64,000 nucleotides of DNA, taken from positions 36,724-100,723 of the forward strand of contig CACBCE010000004.1 of NCBI GenBank assembly GCA_902537665.1, written 5' to 3'. Positions 1 to 8,787 of the stretch are shown piece by piece. How positions within the stretch are numbered: the first letter of the stretch is position 1; each line of letters starts with the position of its first letter. This DNA is from an uncultured Pelagibacteraceae bacterium. Lineage in GTDB: Bacteria > Pseudomonadota > Alphaproteobacteria > Pelagibacterales > Pelagibacteraceae. The notes under the pieces are model-generated. The model saw only the letters and a program-made list of their open reading frames with translations. It searched no databases and was not told where the DNA came from. A program made the translations under genes and the position numbers.

Positions 1-5
1 CTTTT

Positions 6-188
6 GTGCTTATTGGCTGGTCATCAAATATGGTAATAGGTTTAACAATCATTACTATAATATTTTTATTTATGTTCTTCTCTTGTCTATTAATTTTACT
101 AAATAAAAATATTTATAGAGAAAACACTGAAAATTTCAAAAATTATAAATTTTTAATTGGAACAATTGAAAATGCAAATCATGATTAA
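6..188 (+). CDS. Small membrane protein or 3' end of a truncated gene
   Basis: The frame is open from the window edge. It begins with GTG at 6, or ATG at 30 if a separate gene, and encodes about 20 consecutive hydrophobic residues (one membrane segment, roughly residues 9-33) followed by a polar tail of about 25 residues. Nothing in it identifies a family. Because the frame stays open to base 3, it may be the C-terminal end of a longer protein cut by the window. The gap to the next gene (189-261) shows nothing recognisable. Confidence 0.3.
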   Translation: MLIGWSSNMVIGLTIITIIFLFMFFSCLLILLNKNIYRENTENFKNYKFLIGTIENANHD

Positions 189-261
189 TGACTAGTATAT
201 AAAACTTTTCAGGATATTGATTTCATATTTTTTAGACTTAATATTACAATTAAGCCTAGAC

Positions 262-1413
262 CTACAAAACTACCAGATCCATTTTTTGCTTACCTAATCT
301 TTCATTTCCGGTTTCTGTAACCACATATGTCTCTCCTAAATTCATTGCTAATTGTGCCTCACTGTCCATTAAGATCATATGCATAAAAAAAATGTTTCCA
401 GGCTTAATTACATAAGGATTGTTTGTGTAAAGCATTGGCCAATCCATCCAATTTGGAGAAAAAGTATTCCCTAATGAATAACCACAAGCGTTCATTCGAG
501 ATTTATTGAAACCAAGATCATCAAACGTTTTTGCATGAGCGTCAAAAACTTCTCCAATTTTATTTCCAGGTATTAATTTTGACTCACAATTATATAGAGC
601 TTCAACACATGCTTCATGCATTTTATGATGTTTAGGATTTGCTTTACCAATAGGAATAGTTCTAAACATTGCAGAATGGTAATGTCTATAAGTACCAGCC
701 CATTCAATAGTTAATTGATCTTGTTTTTCTAAAATTTGTTTTTCTGCTTGATAACGACAAAGTAATGCATTTTTACCAGAACCAATTATAAATTCATTTG
801 CAGGATAATCTCCACCACCTTCAAATATAACTCTGTTCATTTCTGCTAATATCTTAGATTCACTAACACCAGCCTTAGCATGTTTCCATACTTCGTCCAA
901 AGCTTTATCTGCAAGCTCTGCAGCCTTTTTAACATAAACAATTTCCTCTTTAGACTTTACTACTCGTAATTTTGTTATTAAGTCTGATTTATCCTCAAGA
1001 GAACAATAATTTTCTAAAGATTTATTTAATCGAAGAGCATTACGGCCAGTTAAACCATAAGCCTCATATTCAACTCCTAATTTTTTTCCTTTAAGATTTA
1101 ATTCATCCAAAATAACTTTAAGATCATCTGTTGGATTTGATCCATCTTTATCAATCCATATTCTAATATCTTCTATGTTTGATGTATTTTGAGCCTGTCT
1201 TAAATCAGGAACTCTTGTAAGTAATATTGTATTTCCATTTTTATCCAAAACTAATGTTTGAAAAAAAACATAACCAAAAGTGTCATAACCAGTCAACCAA
1301 TACATTGACTCTTGTCTAAACATTAAAAGAGCATCAAGATTTTGCTTTTGCATAGAATTTAATACTTTATTTTTTCTGCTAGAAAACTCTTCTTTTGAAA
1401 AATGAAGCGCCAT
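262..1413 (-). CDS. Creatinase/ectoine-hydrolase-like M24 family hydrolase lacking metal ligands
   Basis: The 383-residue protein has the two-domain pita-bread layout: creatinase-type N-terminal domain (about 8-150) and M24 domain (about 160-375). In metal-dependent aminopeptidases five residues (Asp, Asp, His, Glu, Glu) bind the metals. By motif alignment these positions are Glu237, Ala248, Tyr312 (in GYSLG, 311-315), His and Gly here, so metal binding is very unlikely. That places it with metal-independent hydrolases such as creatinase and DoeA/EutD-type ectoine hydrolase, which open C-N bonds of small osmolytes. The substrate is not proven. It lies 9 bases after the DUF6165 gene on the same strand. 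Confidence 0.75.
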   Translation of the reverse strand: MALHFSKEEFSSRKNKVLNSMQKQNLDALLMFRQESMYWLTGYDTFGYVFFQTLVLDKNGNTILLTRVPDLRQAQNTSNIEDIRIWIDKDGSNPTDDLKVILDELNLKGKKLGVEYEAYGLTGRNALRLNKSLENYCSLEDKSDLITKLRVVKSKEEIVYVKKAAELADKALDEVWKHAKAGVSESKILAEMNRVIFEGGGDYPANEFIIGSGKNALLCRYQAEKQILEKQDQLTIEWAGTYRHYHSAMFRTIPIGKANPKHHKMHEACVEALYNCESKLIPGNKIGEVFDAHAKTFDDLGFNKSRMNACGYSLGNTFSPNWMDWPMLYTNNPYVIKPGNIFFMHMILMDSEAQLAMNLGETYVVTETGNERLGKQKMDLVVL

Positions 1414-1422
1414 TAGAATGAT

Positions 1423-1812
1423 TTAGTAACTCGTATATTCTTTTATCTCTTTTATGACTGAACCGGTATGATTATTAATTTCTAGCTTTATTTTTGCTCG
1501 ATCATCATTAAGGAAATGCACATCTCTTGAAAGTTTAATAAACTTTTCTCCAAAATCTTTATCCTTTTCACACTGTCTTTTATCATCTTCGATAACCCAT
1601 AGTTTAGAATTTATTTCTTTGAGCGATTGGTAAAGATCATTTAGTTTATCATCAGATTTTACATTTTTATCCAACTGATTTTTTAAAATAAAGTGTTCAT
1701 TGTTAATAAATTTTAGTTTTTCAGAATCTTTAATTTTTCCTTGTTTGATTTCTAAAATTGAAATTTTATCTAAAAGTTCACCTATGGAAACTTCTACTAT
1801 AATTTTATTCAT
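1423..1812 (-). CDS. DUF6165-like small protein
   Basis: A 129-residue, highly charged, mostly helical protein with no signal peptide or membrane segment. The opening (hydrophobic strand, then S-x-G-E-L-x-D-K-I-S-I-L-E-I-K) resembles the DUF6165 family, whose members tend to lie beside glycosyltransferase genes. That fits here: a GT9 gene diverges from it 32 bases away. The biochemical role is unknown. A TATTAA about 5 bases before its ATG could be a -10 element giving an almost leaderless mRNA. Family assignment is from memory of the motif only. Confidence 0.6.
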   Translation of the reverse strand: MNKIIVEVSIGELLDKISILEIKQGKIKDSEKLKFINNEHFILKNQLDKNVKSDDKLNDLYQSLKEINSKLWVIEDDKRQCEKDKDFGEKFIKLSRDVHFLNDDRAKIKLEINNHTGSVIKEIKEYTSY

Positions 1813-1844
1813 AAAATTTAATACTGTGCTATCTTGTTATAAAT

Positions 1845-2786
1845 ATGTCTAATATTTTAATTATTAAACACGGGTCATTAGGAGATATAGCTCAAGCAAG
1901 TGGTGCAATTCAAGACATATTTGAAAATCATAAAAATGATCGAATTTATTTACTAACTACAAAAGCTTATTTAGAAGTTTTTAAAAAAAATCCATTTATT
2001 CATGAAGTAATTCTAGATAAAAGGTTGCCAAGATATAATCTTATATACTTATATTTCTTAATGAGAGAACTTAAGAAACATAGTTTTTCAAAAGTTTTCG
2101 ATCTTCAAAATTCCTCAAGAACAAATTTTTATAAGAGTATTCTTTTTCCTAAAGCAAAAAAAGAAACATGGTCTAGCTCAATTACAACTTTGCCAGAAGT
2201 AATAGATAAAAAGGAATTTGATAAACACTCTGTTCTAGATAGATTTAATCATCAATTACAAAACTCAGGACTTAAAACATCTCATACTTTAAATCCTAAT
2301 TTTAGTTGGGCTGGCTCTGAGATCAGCAAAATCAAAGATCATTTCAAATTGAATAAATTTATTTTATTATTTCCTTTTTGTTCGCCTCACTTACATATAA
2401 AGAAATGGCCTTATTATAATGATCTTATAAAACTTATTTTAGATAAATTTGGTAATGAATATAAAGTTTTTTTAGCTCCGGGCCCATCAGAGATAAATGA
2501 TGCAAAAGAAATAAATGCTGAAGTTTTATTAGATAATGGAAAAGCACTTGATATTTCTCAACTAACTTCTTTAATTAAAGAAAGCACCTTTGTTATTGCT
2601 AATGATACTGGACCTGCTCATATTGCAGCTCATGTTGGAGCTAAAGGCTTAACTTTATTTGGAAAACATACTACTGCATACAAAGTCAGTATTGAAAGAG
2701 ATAATTTTAAAGCAATTGAAGTAACAGACTTAAACAATTTGAGTGCAGAAAAAGTTTTTGAAAGATTAGTTAATTCTTTAAATTAA
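1845..2786 (+). CDS. Glycosyltransferase family 9 (heptosyltransferase-like)
   Basis: The 313-residue protein has the GT-B fold signature of GT9 enzymes. The N-terminal I-I-K-H-G-S-L-G-D-I motif (about 6-15) is the acceptor-side glycine loop. The C-terminal A-N-D-T-G-P-A-H-I-A-A-H motif (about 250-262) is the ADP-sugar binding loop. Members transfer heptose or related sugars to lipopolysaccharide core at the inner face of the cytoplasmic membrane. It diverges from the DUF6165 gene, and its end overlaps by 4 bases the convergent GT4 gene, so this is a compact surface-glycan cluster. Donor and acceptor cannot be told from sequence. Confidence 0.85.
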   Translation: MSNILIIKHGSLGDIAQASGAIQDIFENHKNDRIYLLTTKAYLEVFKKNPFIHEVILDKRLPRYNLIYLYFLMRELKKHSFSKVFDLQNSSRTNFYKSILFPKAKKETWSSSITTLPEVIDKKEFDKHSVLDRFNHQLQNSGLKTSHTLNPNFSWAGSEISKIKDHFKLNKFILLFPFCSPHLHIKKWPYYNDLIKLILDKFGNEYKVFLAPGPSEINDAKEINAEVLLDNGKALDISQLTSLIKESTFVIANDTGPAHIAAHVGAKGLTLFGKHTTAYKVSIERDNFKAIEVTDLNNLSAEKVFERLVNSLN

Positions 2787-3865
2787 TTAAGAATTTTTTT
2801 GTATTCTTCGAAAGTTTTATCCCATTGAAATTTTGAAACATACTCTTTGGCATTTTTTCCAAGTTCGATATATCTTTTATTTTCGATCATTGAATTTAAT
2901 GATGAATAAATCTCATCTAAATCGTTACCGTCACAAATTAATCCAGTTCTATCATGGTCAATGGCATCTGATGCACCACCATCCTTTCCTCCTAACGAAG
3001 GAATTCCATATTGTGCAGCTTCAACATATGCTATTCCAAAACCCTCTACGGAAGTTTTATGAATTATAGATGGCATGACAAAAATATTTGATTTTGCCAC
3101 TAAGGCATTTTTCAAATCAGTGCTTATGTCTTTAAAGAACATTACTTGTGAAGTTAGATCTAATTCTTCAACTAATTTTTTTATATTCTCCTCTTCATCA
3201 CCATAACCAATACAAATATAAACAATATCAGGGTATAATTGTTTCAAATTTCTTAGTGCCATAATTATTTTTTCATGATTTTTTCTCTTATCAAATCTAG
3301 AAACAGTAATAAGTCTTGGTGTTTTTATTTTTAATATACTTTCGACTTTCTCAAGAGATTTTTTATTTAATTCTTGTACTGGATCAGCTCCAGGATTTAT
3401 GACTATAACTTTACTTTGTTCTAAACCATTATTTATCGCTAAATTCTTTGTGTACTCAGAATTTGCAATTACTTTTTCTACATTATTAAGAACCTTTACA
3501 ACTCTTTTATTTAATGAACTTCCTACAGGATGGTTGATCTCCTTACCGTGAATTAAACAATACTTTTTTTTATCAGTTTTGATTAATTCTAAACTTTTCC
3601 AGTGATCAGCAATGATCCCCTCAACTTTATTTTCTTTTAAAAATTCATTTATTAATTGAGCTTTTCTTATTTTTCTTAAAAATTTTATTCCACCAACTCT
3701 TTCAATGGAAAAACTTGCTTGCTCATCAAAATCTTTGTGATTTTCATGATAATCTGCAAAGACTTTAACCATGAAATTTTTGGACATTTCACGAGACAAA
3801 CCCCACATCAAACTTTGCATTCCACCCAATTCTGGGGGAAAAGTTCTAGTAACAATAATATACAT
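2783..3865 (-). CDS. Glycosyltransferase family 4
   Basis: A 360-residue GT-B glycosyltransferase. The N-terminus (T-R-T-F-P-P-E-L-G-G-M-Q) is the usual GT4 glycine-rich acceptor loop. The C-terminal half has V-S-R-F-D-K-R-K-N-H and the E-x7-E type donor loop G-F-G-I-A-Y-V-E-A-A (about 275-290). It should transfer a nucleotide-sugar residue with retention onto a lipid-linked or LPS acceptor. Its start shares one base with the stop of the upstream thioredoxin-like gene on the same strand, so the two are probably co-transcribed. Substrate unknown. Confidence 0.85.
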   Translation of the reverse strand: MYIIVTRTFPPELGGMQSLMWGLSREMSKNFMVKVFADYHENHKDFDEQASFSIERVGGIKFLRKIRKAQLINEFLKENKVEGIIADHWKSLELIKTDKKKYCLIHGKEINHPVGSSLNKRVVKVLNNVEKVIANSEYTKNLAINNGLEQSKVIVINPGADPVQELNKKSLEKVESILKIKTPRLITVSRFDKRKNHEKIIMALRNLKQLYPDIVYICIGYGDEEENIKKLVEELDLTSQVMFFKDISTDLKNALVAKSNIFVMPSIIHKTSVEGFGIAYVEAAQYGIPSLGGKDGGASDAIDHDRTGLICDGNDLDEIYSSLNSMIENKRYIELGKNAKEYVSKFQWDKTFEEYKKILN

Positions 3866-4419
3866 TAATTAGTTTTCCACTTAATACCACAACCAGCACT
3901 AGGAATTTGGTTCTCAGGACCTTTATTTGTTTCAGCAATTTGTTTCATTGCTTTTAAAAGATCACTATCTCCATCTCTAACTGGAATTAATTTTTTAAGT
4001 TCTCTTACTCTTCCTCTATACTGAAGTTCTAAATCCTTGTTATATCCAAAAAAATCTGGAGTACATACCGCATCATAAGTTTTTGCTACTTCTTGTGTTT
4101 CATCAACTAAATAAGGAAAACTAAAATGATTTTTTTTTGAAAACTCAATCATATTTTCAAAAGAATCTTCAGGATAATTTTCAGCATCATTAGCGCAAAT
4201 AGCAACAGAGTTAATACCGATGTCTTTTAATTTTTTACAATCTTCAACAATATCTTTTGTTACTGCTTTTACATACGGACAGTGATTACAAATAAACATA
4301 ATTAATGTTCCTTTTTCACCTTTGACATCTGCTAAGGAAAGAATTTTACCCTCAGTTGATTTAAGCTTAAAGTCATGGGCTTTTTGACCAAAATCACATA
4401 TTGGAGTTTGTATTGGCAT
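3865..4419 (-). CDS. Thioredoxin-fold redoxin (AhpC/TSA-like) with CxxC
   Basis: The 184-residue protein is a thioredoxin-fold redoxin. A strand pair leads to M-F-I-C-N-H-C-P-Y-V (about 42-51), giving a C-N-H-C redox motif, and the later V-C-T-P-D-F-F (about 117) has the cis-Pro region. No signal peptide is present, so it is probably cytoplasmic. Such proteins reduce disulfides or peroxides; the partner is not known. The ATG lies 20 bp from the divergent ATG of the carbonic-anhydrase-like gene. A TATTAT exactly 6 bases upstream suggests a leaderless transcript. Confidence 0.8.
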   Translation of the reverse strand: MPIQTPICDFGQKAHDFKLKSTEGKILSLADVKGEKGTLIMFICNHCPYVKAVTKDIVEDCKKLKDIGINSVAICANDAENYPEDSFENMIEFSKKNHFSFPYLVDETQEVAKTYDAVCTPDFFGYNKDLELQYRGRVRELKKLIPVRDGDSDLLKAMKQIAETNKGPENQIPSAGCGIKWKTN

Positions 4420-4439
4420 AATGTAATAATATATAAATT
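4420..4439. promoter_or_regulatory. Putative 20-bp bidirectional promoter with overlapping -10 elements
   Basis: Only 20 bp separate the ATG of the reverse redoxin gene from the ATG of the forward hexapeptide-repeat gene. On the reverse strand TATTAT (4431-4426) sits 6 bases before ATG. On the forward strand TAATAT (4427-4432) sits 7 bases before ATG. The two hexamers overlap by five bases. Transcription from either would start at or next to the start codon, giving leaderless mRNAs. The -35 boxes would lie inside the opposite coding regions and were not resolved. The same layout recurs at 45301-45320. Confidence 0.45.
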
Positions 4440-4952
4440 ATGTTTTACGATTTAAAAGATAAAAAACCAAAAAACTCTGGCGAAAATTGGGTAGCACCTA
4501 ATGCAACTATCATAGGTGACGTTACCTTAGAAAAAAATTCTAGTATTTGGTTTAATGCAACCTTAAGAGGCGACTTAGAAAATATTCATATTGGCGAGGG
4601 TTCCAACATTCAAGATGGAAGTGTTTTACATACAGATCCTGGTTATCCATTAAAAGTTGGAAATAATGTTACTGTCGGGCATATGGTTATGCTTCATGGA
4701 TGTACAATAGGAGATAATAGCTTAATTGGAATAGGGGCAGTGATTTTAAATAATGCTAAAATTGGAAAAAACTGTTTAGTTGGTGCAAAAGCCTTAATAA
4801 CAGAAAATAAAGAAATACCAGACAACTCTTTAGTAATTGGCTCACCAGGCAAGGTTATAAGAGAAATTACTGAAGATGAAAAAAAAGCTATAATTGAAAA
4901 CACAAAACACTACCAAGATAATTGGAAAAGATATTCAAAGTCAGTATTCTAA
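4440..4952 (+). CDS. Gamma-carbonic-anhydrase family hexapeptide-repeat protein
   Basis: The 170-residue protein is a left-handed beta-helix of hexapeptide repeats, starting near residue 20 (I-I-G-D-V-T-L) and closing with a C-terminal helix from about 145. The three metal-binding histidines of the gamma-class carbonic anhydrase family are visible: one in S-V-L-H-T-D and two in V-G-H-M-V-M-L-H-G-C (about 65-92). Members (YrdA, CaiE, PaaY type) form trimers binding zinc or iron; some hydrate CO2, others act as thioesterases. Length is typical. It diverges from the redoxin gene over a 20-bp promoter region. Confidence 0.88.
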   Translation: MFYDLKDKKPKNSGENWVAPNATIIGDVTLEKNSSIWFNATLRGDLENIHIGEGSNIQDGSVLHTDPGYPLKVGNNVTVGHMVMLHGCTIGDNSLIGIGAVILNNAKIGKNCLVGAKALITENKEIPDNSLVIGSPGKVIREITEDEKKAIIENTKHYQDNWKRYSKSVF

Positions 4953-4966
4953 ATATAAAAAAACTT

Positions 4967-6067
4967 TTAAAATTTTACAAATTCTTCAATATATCCTTTT
5001 CTCAACCAATATAAGTTTCTTGAGTAATATTTGAATTTAAATTTTTCTATCAACTCTGATACATTAAATGTATTTTTTTCATGATTAATTGAATAGAAAT
5101 ATTTTGATTTTTTAATTTTCTGCATATATTTATAAGCTAATTCGTAGTTAATTTCGGTTAATGAGTCACAATTTAATATTAAATCATATCTAGTTTTATT
5201 TTTTAAAAAATATTCTGGTGTTATAAGTTTAATTTTATTTTTTTCATATTTTTTTAATAGCTCATTTTCAAATACAATTTTTTTTTCACTTAAAACTCTT
5301 CCTAAATAATTTCCTTGGGCTAAGAAACTTATGGGTATATCTACAATTGTATAATCTTTAATTCCAAACAAACTACAATAATATGCTGTTCTACCTAGCC
5401 CTGCTCCTATTTCAAGAATACTTTGATTCTTATTAATTATTTTTGAAATTTTATAAGCTGCATATAGTGCCTGAATTTCTTTTTCATTTAGAATTCCTCT
5501 GGAGGTTAAAAAACCACTTTCACCAGGAAATACATTTTGAAACTTCAATTTCAATCTTGTTTTTTTTTCAATTTTTGTTAACAAGCCTTCGATATCAATT
5601 TTTTTCACAGATATGTTATCTTGTTCGGGGTTGTAAATATCTTTAATTCCAAGAAATTCTGCAAAGGATAATAGTTTATCAAGGGCGTACATGTGTTCTA
5701 TTTTATTGGTCCAATCCTTTTCTGAGACGTTATTCTCAAAACCTATAAACAAGTTTGTATTGCCTGGATTATTTAGAATATTTTCAATTTTTTTATTATC
5801 TTTACTATTTAGTGTTGACTTTAGATTTTTTTGAAAATTATTAAAAATGGGATCCCAAATATTACTACTATTCTTATTATAACTATATTTTTTTTCTCTT
5901 AATAAATATTCTTTTAAAAGTCTTAGTAAATAATTTTTAGAAATTTTTGAGTTTTTTTTGCTTACTTTTCTTTTAACTTGTTTAAGGATACTTGTATGTC
6001 TAAAGAATTGAAAATCAAAGTGTTTTCTAATTCTAATTTTTTTTCTTAAATTTTTTAAAAGTGACAT
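4967..6067 (-). CDS. Putative sugar O-methyltransferase (NanM/TIGR04371-like)
   Basis: The 366-residue protein has a basic N-terminal half (about 1-190) and a Rossmann-type SAM domain in the C-terminal half. Motif I is S-I-L-E-I-G-A-G-L-G-R-T (about 217-228), followed by the acidic strand T-I-V-D-I-P. The pairing of this motif with V-F-P-G-E-S-G-F and the conserved N-C-D-S-L-T-E-I fits the putative sugar O-methyltransferase family found in polysaccharide loci. It probably methylates a sugar of the surface glycan built by the nearby GT4 and GT9 enzymes; this link is inferred from position. Confidence 0.65.
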   Translation of the reverse strand: MSLLKNLRKKIRIRKHFDFQFFRHTSILKQVKRKVSKKNSKISKNYLLRLLKEYLLREKKYSYNKNSSNIWDPIFNNFQKNLKSTLNSKDNKKIENILNNPGNTNLFIGFENNVSEKDWTNKIEHMYALDKLLSFAEFLGIKDIYNPEQDNISVKKIDIEGLLTKIEKKTRLKLKFQNVFPGESGFLTSRGILNEKEIQALYAAYKISKIINKNQSILEIGAGLGRTAYYCSLFGIKDYTIVDIPISFLAQGNYLGRVLSEKKIVFENELLKKYEKNKIKLITPEYFLKNKTRYDLILNCDSLTEINYELAYKYMQKIKKSKYFYSINHEKNTFNVSELIEKFKFKYYSRNLYWLRKGYIEEFVKF

Positions 6068-6089
6068 ATCAAAGTATAAATCATTTTTT

Positions 6090-6689
6090 TTAAGGAACTA
6101 GCCAATCGTACTTATTCGACTCTAAATCAAACCTAGCTCTTCGGTGACCTTTAGCTGCAAGATAGAGCCATTCAATTGATTTTATTTTACATTTTACAAC
6201 TGTAAAATTTTTATAACCCTCCTCACTTTGCTCTGTAGTGTAATCAAAATCTTCTAATTTAGATATCATTCCAGAAGTTGGATTGTCTGATGAAGTTCCA
6301 GGAGGGCTATCAGTTAAATAACAACGTCTACTGATATGTTGAGTTTTTTTCCAAGATTCCTCTGTTATGGAATTTTGATTATTAACCTCACATTCTACTT
6401 TAACTCTTAACTGTATCTTTTCCTCTTTATCGTAGAAAACTAGAGAGGCATTATTATTTTTTTTAAGTATGTCTACTTTTGGGGATCTTAAATCAGTATG
6501 GAACTGTAATAGATTATTTTTTCTATCTGATTTACGTAAGACAACTATTCTACCATCAACTTCATTTTGATGAGCACAAATAAAAACAGGAATTCTAAAT
6601 GGTGAGCCCCTATTGATCACAGCATCATCTAACATAGACCAATACTTATTTTGAATTTCCTCAAAATCCTCATAGTATGCTGGCTGCAT
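6090..6689 (-). CDS. Pyridoxamine 5'-phosphate oxidase family protein (Alr4036-like)
   Basis: The 199-residue protein has the split-barrel flavin fold of PNPOx-like enzymes. A beta core (about 30-110) contains V-L-R-K-S-D-R-K-N-N-L-L-Q-F-H-T-D-L-R-S, followed by L-V-F-Y-D. The C-terminal W-L-Y-L-A-A-K-G-H-R-R-A-R-F (about 175-188) is typical of the Alr4036/PdxH relatives and likely binds FMN. True PdxH is usually longer in its substrate-binding end, so activity on pyridoxine phosphate is not assured. The gene follows the dehydrogenase gene by 3 bases in the same direction. Confidence 0.8.
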   Translation of the reverse strand: MQPAYYEDFEEIQNKYWSMLDDAVINRGSPFRIPVFICAHQNEVDGRIVVLRKSDRKNNLLQFHTDLRSPKVDILKKNNNASLVFYDKEEKIQLRVKVECEVNNQNSITEESWKKTQHISRRCYLTDSPPGTSSDNPTSGMISKLEDFDYTTEQSEEGYKNFTVVKCKIKSIEWLYLAAKGHRRARFDLESNKYDWLVP

Positions 6690-6692
6690 ACT

Positions 6693-7562
6693 TTACTTTC
6701 TAAATCTTTTTATTAGGCTTGAAGTATCCCAACGATTGCCACCCATTCCTTGTACTTCACCATAATATTTATCAACAAGTTCAGTGACAGGTAACAATGA
6801 GCCATTATTTTTAGCTTCTTCCATTGCAATCTTTAAATCTTTTCTCATCCAATCCACTGCAAAACCAAAATCAAACTTATCATCGATCATTGTTTTATAT
6901 CTATTTTCCATTTGCCAAGATTGAGCTGCACCTTTTGAAATAACCTCAATTACATCTTCCATATTTAATCCAGCTTTCATTCCAAAGTTAATAGCTTCAG
7001 ATAAACCTTGAACTAAACCTGCGATGCAAATTTGATTGACCATTTTAGCAAGCTGCCCGTTTCCTGGTCCACCAAGTAGTTTCATTTTTTTGCTGTAACA
7101 ATCAATTTTATCCTTTGCTTTATCAAAGTCAGCCTGATCACCACCGATCATAACTGTTAGAGCTCCATTTTCTGCACCAGCTTGTCCTCCTGATACAGGA
7201 GCATCTAATGCACCAAAACCATTTTTCTTTGCATAAGAATGTATTTCTCTTGCGATCGTTGCAGAAGCAGTTGTGTTATCAATATAAACTGCACCTTTTT
7301 TAATTGTTTTAAATGCACCGTTGTCTCCAAAAGTTACTTCTCTTAAATCATTATCATTTCCAACACATGTAAAAATGTATTCAGCATCTTTCGCAGCTTC
7401 AGCTGGTGTATTAGCTATTTTACCTTTGTATTCTTTAATCCATTTCTCAGCTTTGGATTTTGTTCTATTAAAAACAGTTACATTGTGTCCACCTTTTGAT
7501 ATATAACCAGCCATTGGATAACCCATGACACCAAGACCTATGAAAGCAACATTACAACTCAT
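6693..7562 (-). CDS. Beta-hydroxyacid dehydrogenase (3-hydroxyisobutyrate dehydrogenase-like)
   Basis: The 289-residue protein starts with the NAD(P) fingerprint V-A-F-I-G-L-G-V-M-G-Y-P-M-A (5-18) and continues V-F-N-R-T-K (about 31-36), where Asn-Arg suggests NADP preference. D-A-P-V-S-G-G-Q-A-G-A (about 119-129) binds substrate. G-N-G-Q-L-A-K-M-V-N-Q (about 167-177) holds the catalytic Lys. This family interconverts short hydroxyacids and semialdehydes (3-hydroxyisobutyrate, tartronate semialdehyde, succinate semialdehyde). The exact substrate is not readable. It is 11 bp from the divergent MFS gene and leads a two-gene run with the PNPOx-like gene. Confidence 0.85.
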   Translation of the reverse strand: MSCNVAFIGLGVMGYPMAGYISKGGHNVTVFNRTKSKAEKWIKEYKGKIANTPAEAAKDAEYIFTCVGNDNDLREVTFGDNGAFKTIKKGAVYIDNTTASATIAREIHSYAKKNGFGALDAPVSGGQAGAENGALTVMIGGDQADFDKAKDKIDCYSKKMKLLGGPGNGQLAKMVNQICIAGLVQGLSEAINFGMKAGLNMEDVIEVISKGAAQSWQMENRYKTMIDDKFDFGFAVDWMRKDLKIAMEEAKNNGSLLPVTELVDKYYGEVQGMGGNRWDTSSLIKRFRK

Positions 7563-7573
7563 AATTTTTTAAT

Positions 7574-8779
7574 ATGTTTAAAAGTTTAAGTTTAAAAGTA
7601 ATTATATTTGGTTTTATATTTACATTTTTTTCTAGTTTTGGACAGAGTTTTTTTCTTGGTCTTTTTAATTCTAGTATACGAGAAGCATTATCTATCAGTC
7701 AGGGACAGTTTGGATCAATTTATGCATCTGCAACTTTGCTTAGCAGTTTTTTATTAATTTGGGTCGGAAAAAAAATAGATGATATCGATATTTTTAAATT
7801 TGCATTTTTTGTTACGATACTTTTATCTTTTTCATGTTTTTTCTTTTCAAAGATCTCTTCAGTAACTTTTTTATTTATGGCAATTTTATTAATGAGGTTT
7901 TCAGGTCAAGGGATGATGTCACATACTGCAACCACAACAATTTCAAGATATTTTACAAAATCTAGAGGAAAAGCTTTGAGCACAAGTTGGTTTGGTCTTT
8001 CTACCGCTGAATTTATACTCCCTGTTTTAATAGTATATTTGCTAACCATTACTTCTTGGCAAAATTTATGGATATCTATCTCAATATTAGTTTTGATATT
8101 TCTTCCAATAGCCTCTTTTATTTTAGTAAAAAATTTAAACTTTGAATCAAGGGAAGAGACAGACCAAGAAGAATTCAATCAGAAAATAAAACAATGGAAA
8201 AGAATTGAAGTTCTAAAAGACTATCGATTTTATATAGTTTGTCTGAATATGTTAGCTATGCCTTGGATTGCAACAGGTGTATTTGTTTACCAATCTTTTA
8301 TCACAGAGTCTAAAGGGTGGGGTGCTTATGTAATAGCCCAATCTTTTATGATCTACTCTGTTTTATCAGTAATAACTTTATTAGTTGCAGGTTTCTTGAT
8401 TGATAAATTCACTAGCAGAAAATTACTTATTTTTATGAATATTCCATTATTAATTTCAACAATAGTTTTAATGTATTTTGATATTTCACTTTCAGCTTTC
8501 TTATTTTTAGGTTTAATTGGGATATCCAATGGACTCGCTAACGTACTAGGTTCCTCAACATGGGCAGAAATTTACGGCGTTAGACACATTGGTTCAATAA
8601 AAGCTTTAACTACAGCATTGATGGTTTTTTCAACGGCTTTTGGTACTGCATTATTTGGCCTTTTAATTGATACAGGGTTTTCAATTGAACAGGTTGCTCA
8701 AATATCATTTATCTATATTGCTATAGCTGCTATCTTATTATTTTTTGTCAGAAATAAGCTAAATCCAGAATATTTATAA
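7574..8779 (+). CDS. Major facilitator superfamily transporter
   Basis: A 401-residue integral membrane protein with about twelve hydrophobic segments in two halves of six, separated by a charged loop near 190-212 (E-S-R-E-E-T-D-Q-E-E). The loop after segment 2 has G-K-K-I-D-D, matching the MFS G-x-x-x-D-R/K motif, and R-Y-F-T-K-S-R-G-K-A-L follows segment 4. It most resembles small-molecule or monocarboxylate MFS carriers, but substrate cannot be assigned. It diverges from the hydroxyacid dehydrogenase gene, which could hint at a related organic acid. Confidence 0.85.
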   Translation: MFKSLSLKVIIFGFIFTFFSSFGQSFFLGLFNSSIREALSISQGQFGSIYASATLLSSFLLIWVGKKIDDIDIFKFAFFVTILLSFSCFFFSKISSVTFLFMAILLMRFSGQGMMSHTATTTISRYFTKSRGKALSTSWFGLSTAEFILPVLIVYLLTITSWQNLWISISILVLIFLPIASFILVKNLNFESREETDQEEFNQKIKQWKRIEVLKDYRFYIVCLNMLAMPWIATGVFVYQSFITESKGWGAYVIAQSFMIYSVLSVITLLVAGFLIDKFTSRKLLIFMNIPLLISTIVLMYFDISLSAFLFLGLIGISNGLANVLGSSTWAEIYGVRHIGSIKALTTALMVFSTAFGTALFGLLIDTGFSIEQVAQISFIYIAIAAILLFFVRNKLNPEYL

Positions 8780-8787
8780 AATTCTCC

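Noticed and set aside
262..1413. DddP-type DMSP lyase
   Set aside because: DddP is also an M24 relative of marine bacteria but keeps metal-binding residues; here every classical ligand position is changed, so the metal-free creatinase/ectoine-hydrolase branch fits better.
2833..3069. Forward open frame inside the GT4 gene, and many similar opposite-strand frames through the window
   Set aside because: They lie wholly inside well-supported genes, show no family motifs, and have AT-driven low-complexity compositions; they are shadows.
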